Assembly: GCA_023459875.1 (NCBI GenBank)
Contig: JAEWRY010000007.1
Location: 1 to 64,000 of the forward strand
Reading direction: 5' to 3'
Source of the DNA: Bacillota bacterium
GTDB taxonomy: Bacteria; Bacillota; Clostridia; Oscillospirales; Oscillospiraceae
Length of the DNA: 64,000 nt
Below the pieces are notes generated by a model, which saw nothing but the letters and a program-made list of their open reading frames with translations, did not search any database and was not told the DNA's origin. Both the position numbers and the translations under genes were made by a program. Positions 24,172-32,422 of this stretch are shown here, piece after piece. Each line of letters begins with the position of its first letter. Positions within the stretch are counted from its first letter, which is position 1.

Positions 24172-24933
24172 ATGAGAATCATGCTATTCAATAATGATAA
24201 AAAATCTTACAGGTTATTAAATTATGCATTGGATAACAGCTCTAATATACAAATATGTGTAACCGACTCTGCAGGTAATTTCATTTACTTAAATAGCAAA
24301 GCTGCCGAAAGGGTAGGGTGCAGTATTGGGGAATTGCATTGTCATAATGCGGAAACCCTTGAAAAGCATGGTCTGGTCACCAATTATTCGCTAGCAAAAG
24401 TCCTCAATACACAAAAACCGCAATGTGGTGTCAATTACTTTACCAAAACCGGAATTAAAACATTGGTATATTGTGAACCTGTATTTGATGATAGCGGTAC
24501 ATTTATCGCGACTAATTCTTTTATAATACCGATTGAAACGTCTTTGGAATTAATTCAAGTTTTAGGTAAGGATAGCCTAAAATCTGATATTAGAAAAATC
24601 TTTCAAGAAATCGGCATGCCCGCACATTTGAATGGCTATCATTATCTCATTGAGGCAATTATAATGGCAGTAGAAGACACGGATGTGGTGACTTCCATAA
24701 CCAAAGTACTCTACCCCCAGTTGTCCCAAAAGTTTAGAATTAGTCCTTGCGCTGTAGAACGTTCTATACGAAATGCCATTATTGCTACGTGGCATAAGGG
24801 TGATAAAGCAGTGTTTAATAAATATTTAGGAAAAGATCTTTATGACATCCCCACAAATAGCGTATTTATAGCCACTATTGCTGAATTATTAAAACTGGAC
24901 AGGTGCTTTGGCAAAACCATAGAAAATTCATAA
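24172..24933 (+). CDS. PAS domain-Spo0A C-terminal DNA-binding domain regulator
   Basis: 253 residues. The N-terminal half (about 15-130) is a PAS-type sensor (NIQICVTDSAGNFIYLNSKAAERVG). The C-terminal part (about 140-235) is a Spo0A-type DNA-binding domain: IRKIFQEIGMPAHLNGYHYL, ITKVLYPQLSQKF, and the recognition region CAVERSIRNAIIATWHKG. There is no receiver domain, so it cannot be controlled by the sporulation phosphorelay in the usual way; a small-molecule or redox signal through PAS is more likely (inference). Start: ATG at 24172 or 24181, neither with a strong site. Clearly more AT-rich than genes on either side. Confidence 0.85.
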   Translation: MRIMLFNNDKKSYRLLNYALDNSSNIQICVTDSAGNFIYLNSKAAERVGCSIGELHCHNAETLEKHGLVTNYSLAKVLNTQKPQCGVNYFTKTGIKTLVYCEPVFDDSGTFIATNSFIIPIETSLELIQVLGKDSLKSDIRKIFQEIGMPAHLNGYHYLIEAIIMAVEDTDVVTSITKVLYPQLSQKFRISPCAVERSIRNAIIATWHKGDKAVFNKYLGKDLYDIPTNSVFIATIAELLKLDRCFGKTIENS

Positions 24934-25316
24934 TTTTCTAAAACATCTCCCAAATAGTGTCAAGAATACATCTTGCAAGCATGGATACTGTGATTACGAT
25001 TCCCCTCCCCTGCACCAATATTTTTAAACCCGTTGTGCATAGCGCCGGCATGCACAGCGGGCTTATTTTTTCTCTCATCCTATCCCGGTTCTCAGGGGTA
25101 TTCGTATCGTTCCATTATATGGGAAAATAGTTGCTTTTTTATTTGCCAAGGTATACCATAGCTATTGTTTGAATCACAAAGGCGCGATGGAATCTGCAAA
25201 TAGTTCTTACCAATCAGGTAAGTGAGCGTCTGGAAACTTAAGTCATTCATCGTCATAATTCACGATATGTTTTACGCGTCCGAGAAACTTGGGTGGCCAT
25301 GGAGGAAAGTAACACA
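24934..25316. other. Intergenic stretch without a gene
   Basis: Contains the terminator at 25029-25071. The rest is AT-rich, with no open frame carrying a ribosome site and no convincing promoter; a promoter for the ATP-grasp gene must lie here. Confidence 0.6.
25029..25071 (+). terminator. Terminator of the PAS-Spo0A_C gene
   Basis: Arms CCCGTTGTGCA/TGCACAGCGGG around an 11-nt loop, followed by CTTATTTTTTC. Confidence 0.85.
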
Positions 25317-26300
25317 ATGTCAAAAGGATCTATTTTAATACTGTACAATGAAGTAAATGAGAAATCCGCAAAAGATGAGCTCGACGTACTTTATCAGGTA
25401 AATGCGGTATCCGCCGCATTGGAACAGCTTGATTTCTCGGTATCTAAACAGCCGTTATCCAAGAATCCGTCCGGTATGTTTGAAACTCTGGAAAATACGA
25501 AACCACTGATTTTTAATCTGGTTGAATCTGTTGCCGGGAGCGGAAAGCTGAGTTATTTGTTTCCCTCGATGTTGGAAGCTCTAAAATTGAAATATACCGG
25601 CAACTCCGCAGAGGTTCTTTTATTGACATCGGATAAAGTCTTGACCAAAAAGCTTCTAAAGTCCTGTGGAATTGCAACCCCTCAATGGATTACGGCCCGT
25701 GACGAAAACGGTTTTACCATCGGGGACAGATATATCGTTAAGCCGATTTATGAGGATGGCTCCATTGATCTGGACCAGAATTCAATCGTTACGATGGAAA
25801 GCGTCCCTCAGGCACGAGAGATATTAAGCGCCATGGCGGAGAAAAACGGCGAAGAATTTTTCGCCGAAAAATACATAGAGGGCAGAGAAATTAATGTTTC
25901 TTTGCTTCAGGAAAACGGGAAGCCCTTACTGCTTCCGCCTACTGAAATTAAGTTTGTCGGATATAAAGAAAAGCATATCGATGAAATTTTCGACTATCGA
26001 TCCAAATGGGACACGAACAGCTTTGGATTTAAACACGCCGTTTCATCATGTGTTTTTGAGGATCAGGATAAACCGCTTCTGAACGAACTGAAGGAAATTG
26101 CTGAAAAATGCTGGAATGAGTTCGGGCTGAAGAGCTATGCGAGAATTGATTTCCGGATTGATAAAGAGGGAAAACCCTGGGTGCTTGAAATAAACGCGAA
26201 TCCTTGCATTACTCCCGGTGACAGCAGCTTTTTAAGGTCCGCAACCCAGGGAGGACTGGATTTCTCAGACGTGGTAAACCGGATCATATCGGCGGTATAA
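25317..26300 (+). CDS. ATP-grasp ligase, D-Ala-D-Ala ligase-like
   Basis: 327 residues from the ATG preceded by GGAGGAAAG; an in-frame GTG 8 codons earlier has no site. The ATP-grasp fold is shown by RYIVKPIYEDGSIDL, EKYIEGREINVSLL, and the Mg-binding end ARIDFRIDKEG...WVLEINANPCITPG. These correspond to the D-Ala-D-Ala ligase C-terminal half, but the NPCITPG turn has Cys where ligases for cell-wall synthesis have Gly. The N-terminal half is divergent. It probably joins two amino acids or a small carboxylate and an amine; the substrate is unknown. It pairs with the GNAT gene 64 nt downstream. Confidence 0.82.
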   Translation: MSKGSILILYNEVNEKSAKDELDVLYQVNAVSAALEQLDFSVSKQPLSKNPSGMFETLENTKPLIFNLVESVAGSGKLSYLFPSMLEALKLKYTGNSAEVLLLTSDKVLTKKLLKSCGIATPQWITARDENGFTIGDRYIVKPIYEDGSIDLDQNSIVTMESVPQAREILSAMAEKNGEEFFAEKYIEGREINVSLLQENGKPLLLPPTEIKFVGYKEKHIDEIFDYRSKWDTNSFGFKHAVSSCVFEDQDKPLLNELKEIAEKCWNEFGLKSYARIDFRIDKEGKPWVLEINANPCITPGDSSFLRSATQGGLDFSDVVNRIISAV

Positions 26301-26364
26301 AACCGAAAATGAGCCGGATCAAATAATTAGAAACGCATTTCATCGGGTAAAAGGAGTGGCTTCA

Positions 26365-26859
26365 TTGGACGATCATAGTTTATCCCTGCGGTTCGATTTA
26401 AAGCGGGGGGAAAACAAACAGATACGGGATATTACCGAGTCTGTCGGCGTTTTCAACAATGACGAGATAAATATTGCAGAAGAACTGGCAATCGACAATA
26501 TTGAAAAGGCTGCCTCCGGAAGCGAATACCAGTTTATCCTGTGCGAAGACGGCTCCGGCATGATCGGGTATACCTGTTACGGATATACCCGGGGTACAAA
26601 AGACAGTTATGATTTATTCTGGATTGTTGTCCGCGGCGGACTCAGAGGGTTAGGGATCGGGAAAAAGCTGATTGCTGAAACGGAAAAAGTAATCTCGCAG
26701 CGCGGCGGAAAGAAGCTTTATGTTGAGACCTCCTCAAAAGATTCCTACTATAGCTCGAGGCAGTTCTATTTAAAACGCGGCTATATGGAAGAGGCTGTTT
26801 TCAAAGACTTTTATAACGACGGTGACGATAAAGTCGTATATAAAAAGTTTTTAAAATAA
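26365..26859 (+). CDS. GNAT family N-acetyltransferase
   Basis: 164 residues from a TTG start, chosen because AAGGAG lies 8 nt upstream; the in-frame GTG at 26356 overlaps that site. Acetyl-CoA motif A is present as LRGLGIGKKLIAETEKV, preceded by the beta-4 strand YDLFWIVV and followed by KLYVETSS and QFYLKRGY. It likely acetylates an amine, possibly the product of the adjacent ATP-grasp ligase (inference from adjacency). Ends at a strong bidirectional terminator shared with kbl. Confidence 0.85.
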   Translation: MDDHSLSLRFDLKRGENKQIRDITESVGVFNNDEINIAEELAIDNIEKAASGSEYQFILCEDGSGMIGYTCYGYTRGTKDSYDLFWIVVRGGLRGLGIGKKLIAETEKVISQRGGKKLYVETSSKDSYYSSRQFYLKRGYMEEAVFKDFYNDGDDKVVYKKFLK

Positions 26860-26877
26860 TGTATGTGCGTCAGATGT

Positions 26878-26912
26878 AAAGGCCGGCAGCATACTGCTGC
26901 CGGCCTTTTTTT
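26878..26912. terminator. Bidirectional terminator between GNAT gene and kbl
   Basis: Arms GGCCGGCAGCA/TGCTGCCGGCC (26881-26891, 26895-26905), AAA before and seven T after, so it can serve both convergent genes. Confidence 0.92.
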
Positions 26913-26918
26913 GCTGCT

Positions 26919-28106
26919 CTATATACCCATTTCCTTTTTGACATCCCTGAAGCATGCAACCGCGAAATCCAGGTCCTCCCGGGTGTGTCCGGCGGAAACC
27001 TGGGTGCGGATTCTGGCCTTGCCCATGGGAACGACCGGATAGAAGAAGCCGACCACGTAAACGCCCTTCTGGAGCATTCTGGATGCAAATTCCTGCGCGA
27101 TTTTCGCGTCGTACAGCATGACCGGCACGATGGGATGGGTACCCTCCGGAACATCAAAGCCAAGCTTTGCAAGCTCTCTGCGGAAATAGGCGGTGTTCTC
27201 ATGCACCTTATCCCGCAGAGCGGTGGACTCCGTGAGCATATCGAAGGTCTTGCAGGCCGCGGCGGCAATCGCGGGAGCCACGGTGTTGGAGAACAGATAG
27301 GGCCGCGAGCGCTGGCGCAGCAGATCGACGATTTCCTGCCTGGCGGCCGTGTAGCCGCCGGAGGCGCCGCCAAGCGCCTTGCCCAGGGTCCCGGTGATAA
27401 TATCAACCCGTCCCGCAACACCGCAGTATTCCGGCGTGCCCCGGCCACGCTCTCCCATAAAACCGACCGCGTGACTGTCGTCTACCATGACCAGCGCGTC
27501 AAATTCATCGGCCAAATCGCAAATACCCGTGAGATTTGCAATGAAGCCGTCCATTGAGAACACGCCGTCCGTCGCGATCATTATGGTCTTGCAACCGGAC
27601 TTCCGTGCATCCTCCAGCTGCCTTCTGAGATCGGCCATATCGTTGTTATGATACCGGTACCGTTTGGCCGGACAGAGGCGCACGCCGTCAATAATGCTCG
27701 CGTGGTTGAGTTCATCCGAGATAACCGCGTCTTCAGCCCCCAGCAGGGTCTCAAACAGGCCCCCGTTGGCGTCGAAACAGGAAGAATATAAAATGGCGTC
27801 ATCCGTTCCCAAAAAATCGGCAATCTTGCGCTCCAGGGTCTTATGCAGCTCCTGGGTACCGCAGATAAAGCGCACGCTGGACAGGCCGAAGCCCCAGCGG
27901 TCATAGCTCTCCTTTGCCGCGGCAATCAGATCGGGATTGGTATCCAGGCCGAGATAATTATTTGCGCACATATTGAGAACATGCTTAGCCTTTGTGGTAT
28001 CGATAAAGGCGCTTTGCGGCGTCGTAATAATGCGTTCGTCCTTATAGGTCCCTGCCGCCCGGATCTCGTCCAGAGTGTCTCTATACTTTGTCAAAGCGCT
28101 TTTCAC
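26919..28106 (-). CDS. kbl: Glycine C-acetyltransferase (2-amino-3-ketobutyrate CoA ligase)
   Basis: PLP enzyme that cleaves 2-amino-3-ketobutyrate with CoA into glycine and acetyl-CoA. 395 residues, the standard length. Visible are CANNYLGL, the GFGLSSVRFICGTQ core, and the PLP Lys in TGTLGKALGGASGG near residue 243. Its partner tdh is immediately upstream (30-nt gap), making a threonine degradation operon. Other alpha-oxoamine synthases (BioF, HemA) are excluded mainly by this neighbour and by close family resemblance. Confidence 0.95.
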   Translation of the reverse strand: MKSALTKYRDTLDEIRAAGTYKDERIITTPQSAFIDTTKAKHVLNMCANNYLGLDTNPDLIAAAKESYDRWGFGLSSVRFICGTQELHKTLERKIADFLGTDDAILYSSCFDANGGLFETLLGAEDAVISDELNHASIIDGVRLCPAKRYRYHNNDMADLRRQLEDARKSGCKTIMIATDGVFSMDGFIANLTGICDLADEFDALVMVDDSHAVGFMGERGRGTPEYCGVAGRVDIITGTLGKALGGASGGYTAARQEIVDLLRQRSRPYLFSNTVAPAIAAAACKTFDMLTESTALRDKVHENTAYFRRELAKLGFDVPEGTHPIVPVMLYDAKIAQEFASRMLQKGVYVVGFFYPVVPMGKARIRTQVSAGHTREDLDFAVACFRDVKKEMGI

Positions 28107-28136
28107 AGTCGGTTCCTCCCAGTAAAATATATATAT

Positions 28137-29177
28137 TTATTTTGTCCAGTCCAGAATGACCTTGCCGGAGCAGCCGCTGTTCATCGCCTCAAACCCCTTT
28201 TCAAAATCGCGGTAATGGAAGCGGTGAGTGATGATGGGGGACAGGTCAAGACCGCCCTCCACCATTGCCATCATCTTGTACCAGGTCTCGTACATGCGGC
28301 GGCCATAGATTCCCTGTAGGGTAAGGCCCTTGAAAATGACGTGGTTCCAGTTTATTTCCGTACCCGGCTGCTGGATTCCCAGCAGGGCGATCTTTCCGCC
28401 GTTTCTCATATGTTCGATCATCGTATTGAGCGCGGCACCGCTGCCGCTCATCTCCAAGCCGACGTCGAAGCCTTCCACGATGTGGCGCTTGCCGTAGACG
28501 CTTTCCAACTTCTCGCGGGAGATATTCACAGTTTCCGTGGCACCCAGCTTTCTGCACATATCCAGCCGGTAGTCGTTGACGTCGGTCACCACGACGCTGC
28601 GGGCTCCGTTCTTTCTACAGATGGCGGTGGCCATCATGCCGATGGGGCCCGCGCCGGTAATGAGCACGTCCTCACCAATGACGTCGAACATTAAAGCGGT
28701 ATGGGTGGCGTTCCCGAACGCGTCGAAGAAGGATACGATATCCTCGTCGATCTGGGAGTTGATGGGGATCACATTGCCGGCGGGGATGCAGATGTACTCC
28801 GCGAAAGCCCCGTCGCGGTTCACGCCGACGCCCATGGTATCCTTGCACCACTGCCCGTTTCCCGCGCGGCAGTTGCGGCAGTGTCCGCAGACGATATGGC
28901 CTTCGCCGGATACCCTTTCTCCCACGAAAAGCCCCTTGACACCAGGACCGAGCTCCACGATCTCGCCCACATATTCATGGCCGATGATCATGGGGGGCTT
29001 GATATTTTCCTGACTCCAGGGATCCCAATTATAGATATGAACATCCGTTCCGCATATGGCGGTCTTGTGGATCCTGATGAGGACCTCGCCGAGCCCCGGC
29101 GACGGGACAGGCATACGCATGAGTTTCAGCCCTTTTCCCGGTTCGGTCTTGACCAAAGCATCCATCATTTTCTGCAT
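28137..29177 (-). CDS. tdh: L-threonine 3-dehydrogenase
   Basis: NAD-dependent, Zn-containing medium-chain dehydrogenase that oxidises threonine to 2-amino-3-ketobutyrate, the Kbl substrate. 346 residues from the ATG with GGAGGG upstream; an 18-codon in-frame extension has no ribosome site. Catalytic Zn motif ICGTDVHIYNWD, GHEYVGEIVELG, and structural Zn Cys in CGHCRNCRAGNGQWC. Rossmann motif ITGAGPIGMMA. First gene of the tdh-kbl operon with a recognisable promoter. Confidence 0.96.
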   Translation of the reverse strand: MQKMMDALVKTEPGKGLKLMRMPVPSPGLGEVLIRIHKTAICGTDVHIYNWDPWSQENIKPPMIIGHEYVGEIVELGPGVKGLFVGERVSGEGHIVCGHCRNCRAGNGQWCKDTMGVGVNRDGAFAEYICIPAGNVIPINSQIDEDIVSFFDAFGNATHTALMFDVIGEDVLITGAGPIGMMATAICRKNGARSVVVTDVNDYRLDMCRKLGATETVNISREKLESVYGKRHIVEGFDVGLEMSGSGAALNTMIEHMRNGGKIALLGIQQPGTEINWNHVIFKGLTLQGIYGRRMYETWYKMMAMVEGGLDLSPIITHRFHYRDFEKGFEAMNSGCSGKVILDWTK

Positions 29178-29231
29178 GTTGAACGCCCTCCAAACACATA
29201 TACTGATAATTAGTCTCCATCCTATGGACAT

Positions 29232-29260
29232 ACAATATAGTAATCTTTCTGTTTTGTCAA
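29232..29260 (-). promoter_or_regulatory. SigA promoter of tdh-kbl
   Basis: TTGACA (29255-29260), 17-nt spacer, TATTGT (29232-29237) on the minus strand. A second TTGACA 21 nt further up is also present. Confidence 0.75.
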
Positions 29261-29428
29261 TATTATATGATATGTTCTGTCAATTTTAGTATTATTGTAA
29301 TCCGGCCCCGCTGCGCCAGCGCTCCCGGCAATTGATCGCCATACCGGTTAACGGTCAGAATTTCATACGCTGTCACTCTTTTGTCCCCATCCGTGTATTC
29401 TATCAGTAAGTTAACTGGAGGAATGAAT

Positions 29429-30247
29429 GTGGGATATTTCGTAAAAGCGGAAGAAAATGTATACCTATATGTGGAAGATATTAATCCGGCCGGCTCAAAG
29501 ACCATCCTGTTTATCCACGGCTGGCCGGGAGACCATACCCTCTTTGAGTACCAATACAACGAGCTTCCCAAATACGGATACCGGTGCGTCGGCATGGACC
29601 TGCGGGGGTTCGGCCAGTCGTCAAAACCCTGGGGCGGTTATGACTACGACCGGCTTTCCGACGATGTGCGCGCCGTCATCGAAGCGCTGGAGCTCAAGAA
29701 CATAACCCTGGGGGGACACTCCACCGGCGGAGGGGTCGCCGTGCGCTATATGGCAAGGCATAGGGGCTACGGCGTCGTCAGACTCGCTCTGTTCGCGGCC
29801 GCGGCCCCGAGTCTTATTCAGCGCCCCGGCTTTCCATATGGATTGCCGAGGCAGACGGTTCTGGATATCATCCAAGGCACCTACACCGACAGGCCGCAGA
29901 TGCTGAAGAACTTCGGCGACATCATTTTCCACAATTATGTCACCCCCGGCATATCGGACTGGGTGTTCCGGCTGGGACTCCAGGCCTCCAGCTGGGCCAC
30001 CGCTGCGGTCGCCAACACGTGGCTTGACGAGGAGAAGCTTTTCGAGGATCTCAAAACTATTCGTGTTCCCACCCTGATCCTGCACGGAGTCAACGACCGG
30101 GTCTGCCTTTACCCCCTGGCCCTCGCGCAAAAAAACGCCATCGAAAACGCGAAGCTGGTGCCCTTTGATTCCTGCGGGCATTTTCTGTTCTATGATCAGC
30201 TTTTTAGATTCAACAAAGAACTGGTGCAGTTCACGCAGGAGCAATGA
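29429..30247 (+). CDS. Alpha/beta hydrolase
   Basis: 272 residues from GTG, 7 nt after GGAGG; an ATG two codons earlier is only 1 nt from the site. Alpha/beta hydrolase features are HGWPGDH (oxyanion region), nucleophile Ser in GGHSTGGG, an acid in LHGVNDRVC, and the catalytic His in DSCGHFLFYD. It resembles non-haem haloperoxidase or esterase types; the substrate is unknown. Single gene between the tdh-kbl promoter region and a strong terminator. Confidence 0.9.
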   Translation: MGYFVKAEENVYLYVEDINPAGSKTILFIHGWPGDHTLFEYQYNELPKYGYRCVGMDLRGFGQSSKPWGGYDYDRLSDDVRAVIEALELKNITLGGHSTGGGVAVRYMARHRGYGVVRLALFAAAAPSLIQRPGFPYGLPRQTVLDIIQGTYTDRPQMLKNFGDIIFHNYVTPGISDWVFRLGLQASSWATAAVANTWLDEEKLFEDLKTIRVPTLILHGVNDRVCLYPLALAQKNAIENAKLVPFDSCGHFLFYDQLFRFNKELVQFTQEQ

Positions 30248-30249
30248 CA

Positions 30250-30289
30250 AAAGGCGGTGTCTCAAACTACATGAGACACCGCCTTTTAT
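30250..30289 (+). terminator. Terminator of the alpha/beta hydrolase gene
   Basis: 15-bp arms AAAGGCGGTGTCTCA/TGAGACACCGCCTTT with a 7-nt loop. Can act on both strands, so may also end the DUF5107 operon. Confidence 0.92.
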
Positions 30290-30290
30290 C

Positions 30291-30377
30291 TTGTCATTCT
30301 TAAGGCCGAAAACCGAAGAGTCTTCCCAGCGCATGCATTTGGCTCACTAAGATCCTTCGCTTACGCTCAGGATGGCA
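30291..30377. repeat. Facing pair of GTCATCCTGAGCG-type repeats
   Basis: A degenerate plus-strand unit TTGTCATTCTTAAGG...AGTCTTC (30291-30325) faces a clean inverted unit at 30349-30377, whose reverse complement reads TGCCATCCTGAGCG then AAGGATCTT. Same family as at 13329-13525. Confidence 0.75.
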
Positions 30378-30401
30378 CTTTAATTGGACTTCCTCATTAG
30401 G

Positions 30402-32396
30402 TCAGTCCTCTTTCCTGGCGTGGAACATACGGAAATCGATCTTCCGGGGAACCTTAACGTCTTCCGCCGAAAGCGTCTCGCCCTTCTCCGCGGCGAGGGT
30501 GCGCAGGATGTAAATATACTCTTCGGGGACGCAGTTGTCGCCTTCGCGCAGATCGGGGATCTCCAGACCCCCGTCCTTCTCCAGCATCTCTTTGGCCCGC
30601 TGAGGCTCTCCCGTGTGCGCCAAAGCGAAGGCGTAATAGGCCTGAACCCTGGGCGCTTCCTTCTGCTCCGACGTGAGGCTGTCGTAGACGGAGCGCATCA
30701 GGGAGTATTCCTTCGCCTCGTAGGCAAAGCGCAGGGTTTCCTTTGCCAGGGACAGATCGGAGGGATTCATGGCGAGCGCCTTCGCCATCAAAAACGCGCT
30801 GCGCTTTTCCTCTCCCAGCGCGCGGGAGACGTTTGCCAGGGCGTGATAGCCCCAGGTACTCTGCGCCAGATCCATGGAGCACTCGAAGGCCTCCTTGGCC
30901 TGGGTAAACAGCTCTCTTGCGAAGTAGCATAGGCCCAGATGATACCAGGCGTACCAGTTGTTCTCGTCGGCGTCGCGCACGGTTTTTTTGAGCAGCTCGA
31001 ACCACTCGCTCTGCACCATGAAGGAAGCGGGGCGCTCCCTGGGATCCGGCTGATCCAAAAAGCCATTTTTAAGGAAGCGGGACCAAAGCTCCTGGGCCGG
31101 TCCGATTTCGCCGAAGTCCAGATAGGGCGCGATCGGCTGCCTGCCGAGGGCCGTCTGAATTATATTGTCCAGAGCGCCCCAGCCGTGACCCCGCAGTACC
31201 GCTTTGGCAGGGGAGGTCGCGGCCTTGTAGGTCGCTGCCAGCATGGCGTCCATCTCGGCTTCCGGCAAAACCGAATCCAGCCAGCTTTGTACGGAGCCTT
31301 TGCTCTCCTGCCATCCCCCGTGCACCGATTCCGGCGTAAAGTCGACGGCTCCGTAAGCCTCCAGCCACTCCCAGGCGGTTTTGGGAGGAATGGGAAGGCT
31401 CTCGTTCTGGGTGGGAGCCAAACCGGCCTGAATCTCCAGATAGGGCTGGTTATAACCCGCCTCACTGGTGAGATACTTCTGCCAGTTGTCGCCACCCACC
31501 GAGGTGCCCCACACGAACATTTTGCGCCCCCGCTGACGCCGGGTGGACGCGTGGATGACGCCCTTCCCGTCGGCGCGCACGTAAGCCTCGTACTTTCTCT
31601 GGTTCTCGGGGATTTTATAAAAGTGGTCAACAACAATGGTGTGATTGGTGGGGTATGACAGATCGACCCCGTCCACCATGGGGATCGAGCGCTTGTAAAC
31701 GGGGTCCTCGTCCTGATTGATATAGGCCTCGTCGGCGGGGACAATGACCCGGGCACCCTCCTCCTGCTTGACCGCGATCGTGCTCCACCAGTAAACGGGC
31801 TTTACCTCCGCGGAGCCGTTCACCAGCCGCATCCGGGCAAAGAGGAAGGGCATGTCGTCCTTCATGAAAAAGTCCATCTGGAAGGTCGTCGCGCGGATGC
31901 GCTCGAAGGCGTAGAGGCGCAATACGGGGGTGCCGTCCGAGAGCTCGTAGGGCGCAGCGAAAATGCGGTCGGTCGTCAGAGCACTGTGACCCCGCACGCC
32001 GCAGTTCCACTCCACCCCGCCGGAAAACCACGCGTTCCGGACGGAAAAGTTGCAGGGCCGGAACGCGGGATTGTTGATGATCAGGTCCCTTTGATTCACT
32101 TTGTCGTAGAGGGACCACATCCGCCCGCCGAGGGAAGGGACAAAGGTCGCCTTTAAGAACTTGTTCTCCAAAACCGCCGCGTCAAAAACCTGCTCGTCGT
32201 TTTCGCGGCCGTAATCGTCCAGGCTGGCATAAGGCAGCATATGTAAAATATTGCCGTAGTTGATGTACAGCCCTTCGGATTCGTCCAGCGCGCTCTCCTT
32301 TTCAAACATTTTCTGTTTGTAGAGGATGGGATACGCGCCCTCCGGGCCCAGATGAGAGCCCGGGATTGTCATTTTTTCAAACGTCAAACTACTCAT
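30402..32396 (-). CDS. DUF5107 protein with C-terminal TPR repeats
   Basis: 664 residues from the ATG with GGAG at 8 nt. The N-terminal and middle part (about 40-340) is the DUF5107 fold, rich in aromatic residues (SLGGRMWSLYDKVNQRDLI, WFSGGVEWNCGVRGH), likely a galactose-mutarotase-like beta-sandwich. The C-terminal 250 residues are TPR-like helical repeats (WYAWYHLGLCYFARELFTQA). No signal peptide. Such proteins commonly sit beside sugar ABC transporters; a carbohydrate-related role is inferred, but no activity is established. Last gene of the nine-gene amino-sugar operon. Confidence 0.85.
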   Translation of the reverse strand: MSSLTFEKMTIPGSHLGPEGAYPILYKQKMFEKESALDESEGLYINYGNILHMLPYASLDDYGRENDEQVFDAAVLENKFLKATFVPSLGGRMWSLYDKVNQRDLIINNPAFRPCNFSVRNAWFSGGVEWNCGVRGHSALTTDRIFAAPYELSDGTPVLRLYAFERIRATTFQMDFFMKDDMPFLFARMRLVNGSAEVKPVYWWSTIAVKQEEGARVIVPADEAYINQDEDPVYKRSIPMVDGVDLSYPTNHTIVVDHFYKIPENQRKYEAYVRADGKGVIHASTRRQRGRKMFVWGTSVGGDNWQKYLTSEAGYNQPYLEIQAGLAPTQNESLPIPPKTAWEWLEAYGAVDFTPESVHGGWQESKGSVQSWLDSVLPEAEMDAMLAATYKAATSPAKAVLRGHGWGALDNIIQTALGRQPIAPYLDFGEIGPAQELWSRFLKNGFLDQPDPRERPASFMVQSEWFELLKKTVRDADENNWYAWYHLGLCYFARELFTQAKEAFECSMDLAQSTWGYHALANVSRALGEEKRSAFLMAKALAMNPSDLSLAKETLRFAYEAKEYSLMRSVYDSLTSEQKEAPRVQAYYAFALAHTGEPQRAKEMLEKDGGLEIPDLREGDNCVPEEYIYILRTLAAEKGETLSAEDVKVPRKIDFRMFHARKED

Positions 32397-32422
32397 TTCA
32401 TTATCTCCGCCCAACACCCTCT

